Assembly: GCF_001613345.1 (NCBI RefSeq)
Contig: NZ_BDCE01000075.1
Span: 62,001 to 126,000, forward strand
Length of the DNA: 64,000 nt
Direction: 5' to 3'
Source: Nocardia uniformis NBRC 13702
GTDB lineage: Bacteria; Actinomycetota; Actinomycetes; Mycobacteriales; Mycobacteriaceae
Shown here: in pieces, positions 63,492 to 64,000 of the stretch
Position numbering within the stretch: position 1 is the stretch's first letter
Layout of the letters: each line of letters starts with the position of its first letter
Notes under the pieces: model-generated
Databases searched by the model: none
What the model saw: the letters and a program-made list of their open reading frames with translations, nothing else
What the model was told of the DNA's origin: nothing
Program-made: the position numbers and the translations under genes

Positions 63492-64000
63492 CTAGGAGGC
63501 GAACAGCGGCATCTCGCGCTCGAGGTGGCGTTCGGCCAGGACATCCTGGAGGGGGTCGGACAGAGCGGCGAGAGCGGTGGTGGCCTCGCGGGCGGTGCGG
63601 TCGCAGACCTCGGACAGTCGGACGGTGCAGGTGGCCACGGCGGCCGGATCCAGGGCCAGGAGCCGTTGGGCGGCGGTCGCGGCACCGGTCAGGGTCGTAT
63701 AGACGACCACTCCGGCGACCTCCTCCGGCGACGCTCCGCAGGCTCGGCCGACGAGCCCGAACACGGTGGACAGGTGCGGGCGGGCACTCATACCGCTCCA
63801 ATCCGCTTGCGGCCACACCTGTTTCGCCAGCCGCAGCAGGCCACGGCCCTGAGCGCGCGAGGCGGTCCGCGCCGACGGGGACGGGGTCCGGGCATCGGCT
63901 TCGGCTTCGGCGCGGGCCGGATCGAGGGTCCCCGCGCACACAGCGGCGGCCAGCGACGCCGACACCAGCCCCGAGGTGCGAATGCGGCGGCGCAGGTACA
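63492..64000 (-). CDS. ureF: Urease accessory protein UreF (5' truncated by window)
   Basis: The frame is open to the window end; codons before the internal GTG at 63965 read YLRRRIRTSGLV, mid-UreF sequence, so the N-terminus is outside. Visible features: all-helical body, GLLRLAKQVWPQ, HLSTVFGLVGRACGASPEEVAGVVVYTTLTGAATAAQRLLALD. UreF is the GTPase regulator in the UreDFG complex. The structural genes ureABC should lie upstream, beyond the window. Confidence 0.85.
   Translation of the reverse strand, partial: YLRRRIRTSGLVSASLAAAVCAGTLDPARAEAEADARTPSPSARTASRAQGRGLLRLAKQVWPQADWSGMSARPHLSTVFGLVGRACGASPEEVAGVVVYTTLTGAATAAQRLLALDPAAVATCTVRLSEVCDRTAREATTALAALSDPLQDVLAERHLEREMPLFAS

Noticed and set aside
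1..64000. CRISPR arrays, tRNA and rRNA genes
   Set aside because: I looked for regularly spaced direct repeats and cloverleaf patterns and saw none; the repeated sequences present are dispersed palindromes.

Overview
The window is high-GC actinobacterial chromosome, most likely Nocardia or a close relative. The grounds are strongly GC-biased third codon positions, frequent GTG starts, a full recC-recB-recD locus, an NDH-2, class I fumarase, a tandem pair of exported Gly/Ala-rich proteins of a type I associate with Nocardia, and dispersed copies of one short GTCATTCCGGCATGC/GGCCGGAATCCAC repeat between genes. I saw no rRNA, tRNA or CRISPR.

Layout. 0-2 kb: an XRE/TPR regulator cut by the window edge and a DUF2127 membrane protein. 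2.3-10.2 kb: a Wadjet-like SMC operon (DUF2397, DUF2398, 1549-aa SMC-like ATPase) that stops at a strong terminator with no JetD-type nuclease. 10.2-13.5 kb: a MarR repressor diverging from an MFS exporter over a repeated palindromic operator, then a small membrane protein and a VanY-type peptidase. 13.5-15.0 kb: decayed DNA with a relic of the fumarase 3' end and a broken FAD oxidoreductase. 15.1-16.8 kb: fumarase. 17.0-22.9 kb: a MarR regulator, then a stressosome module (RsbR, RsbS, RsbT, RsbX-like phosphatase, a large PAS-GAF-SpoIIE-HATPase protein, an STAS antagonist) behind a GTTT-N15-GGGTAT promoter of the SigB/SigF type. 23.0-24.1 kb: an LLM-class flavin oxidoreductase.

24.3-32.5 kb is an accessory island. 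It has two small unknown genes, an APH-like kinase with an HTH/TPR regulator, then divergently a three-stem inverted-repeat structure, a 57-aa ORF, a DUF4254-Clp_N fusion and two radical SAM enzymes, with a convergent family 2 glycosyltransferase. A frameshifted tyrosine recombinase C-terminus sits at the right edge. The block looks like an uncharacterised peptide- or small-molecule-modifying cassette brought in by a mobile element. It is the most interesting part of the window.

32.6-45 kb is mostly housekeeping and metabolism: FTCD_C-type protein, L,D-transpeptidase, SnoaL-like protein with a divergent TetR, FolD, YdcF-like protein, PrmC-related methyltransferase, HAD hydrolase, an SDR plus succinic semialdehyde dehydrogenase under a divergent TetR, and a Baeyer-Villiger-type monooxygenase. 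45-55 kb encodes RecD, RecB and RecC on the minus strand; RecB and RecC carry large low-complexity insertions like those in the SMC protein. 55-64 kb has a small unknown protein, a beta-lactamase-like protein, a P450, NDH-2, the two paralogous exported proteins with matching leader hairpins, and the distal end of a urease operon (ureF cut by the window edge, ureG, ureD).
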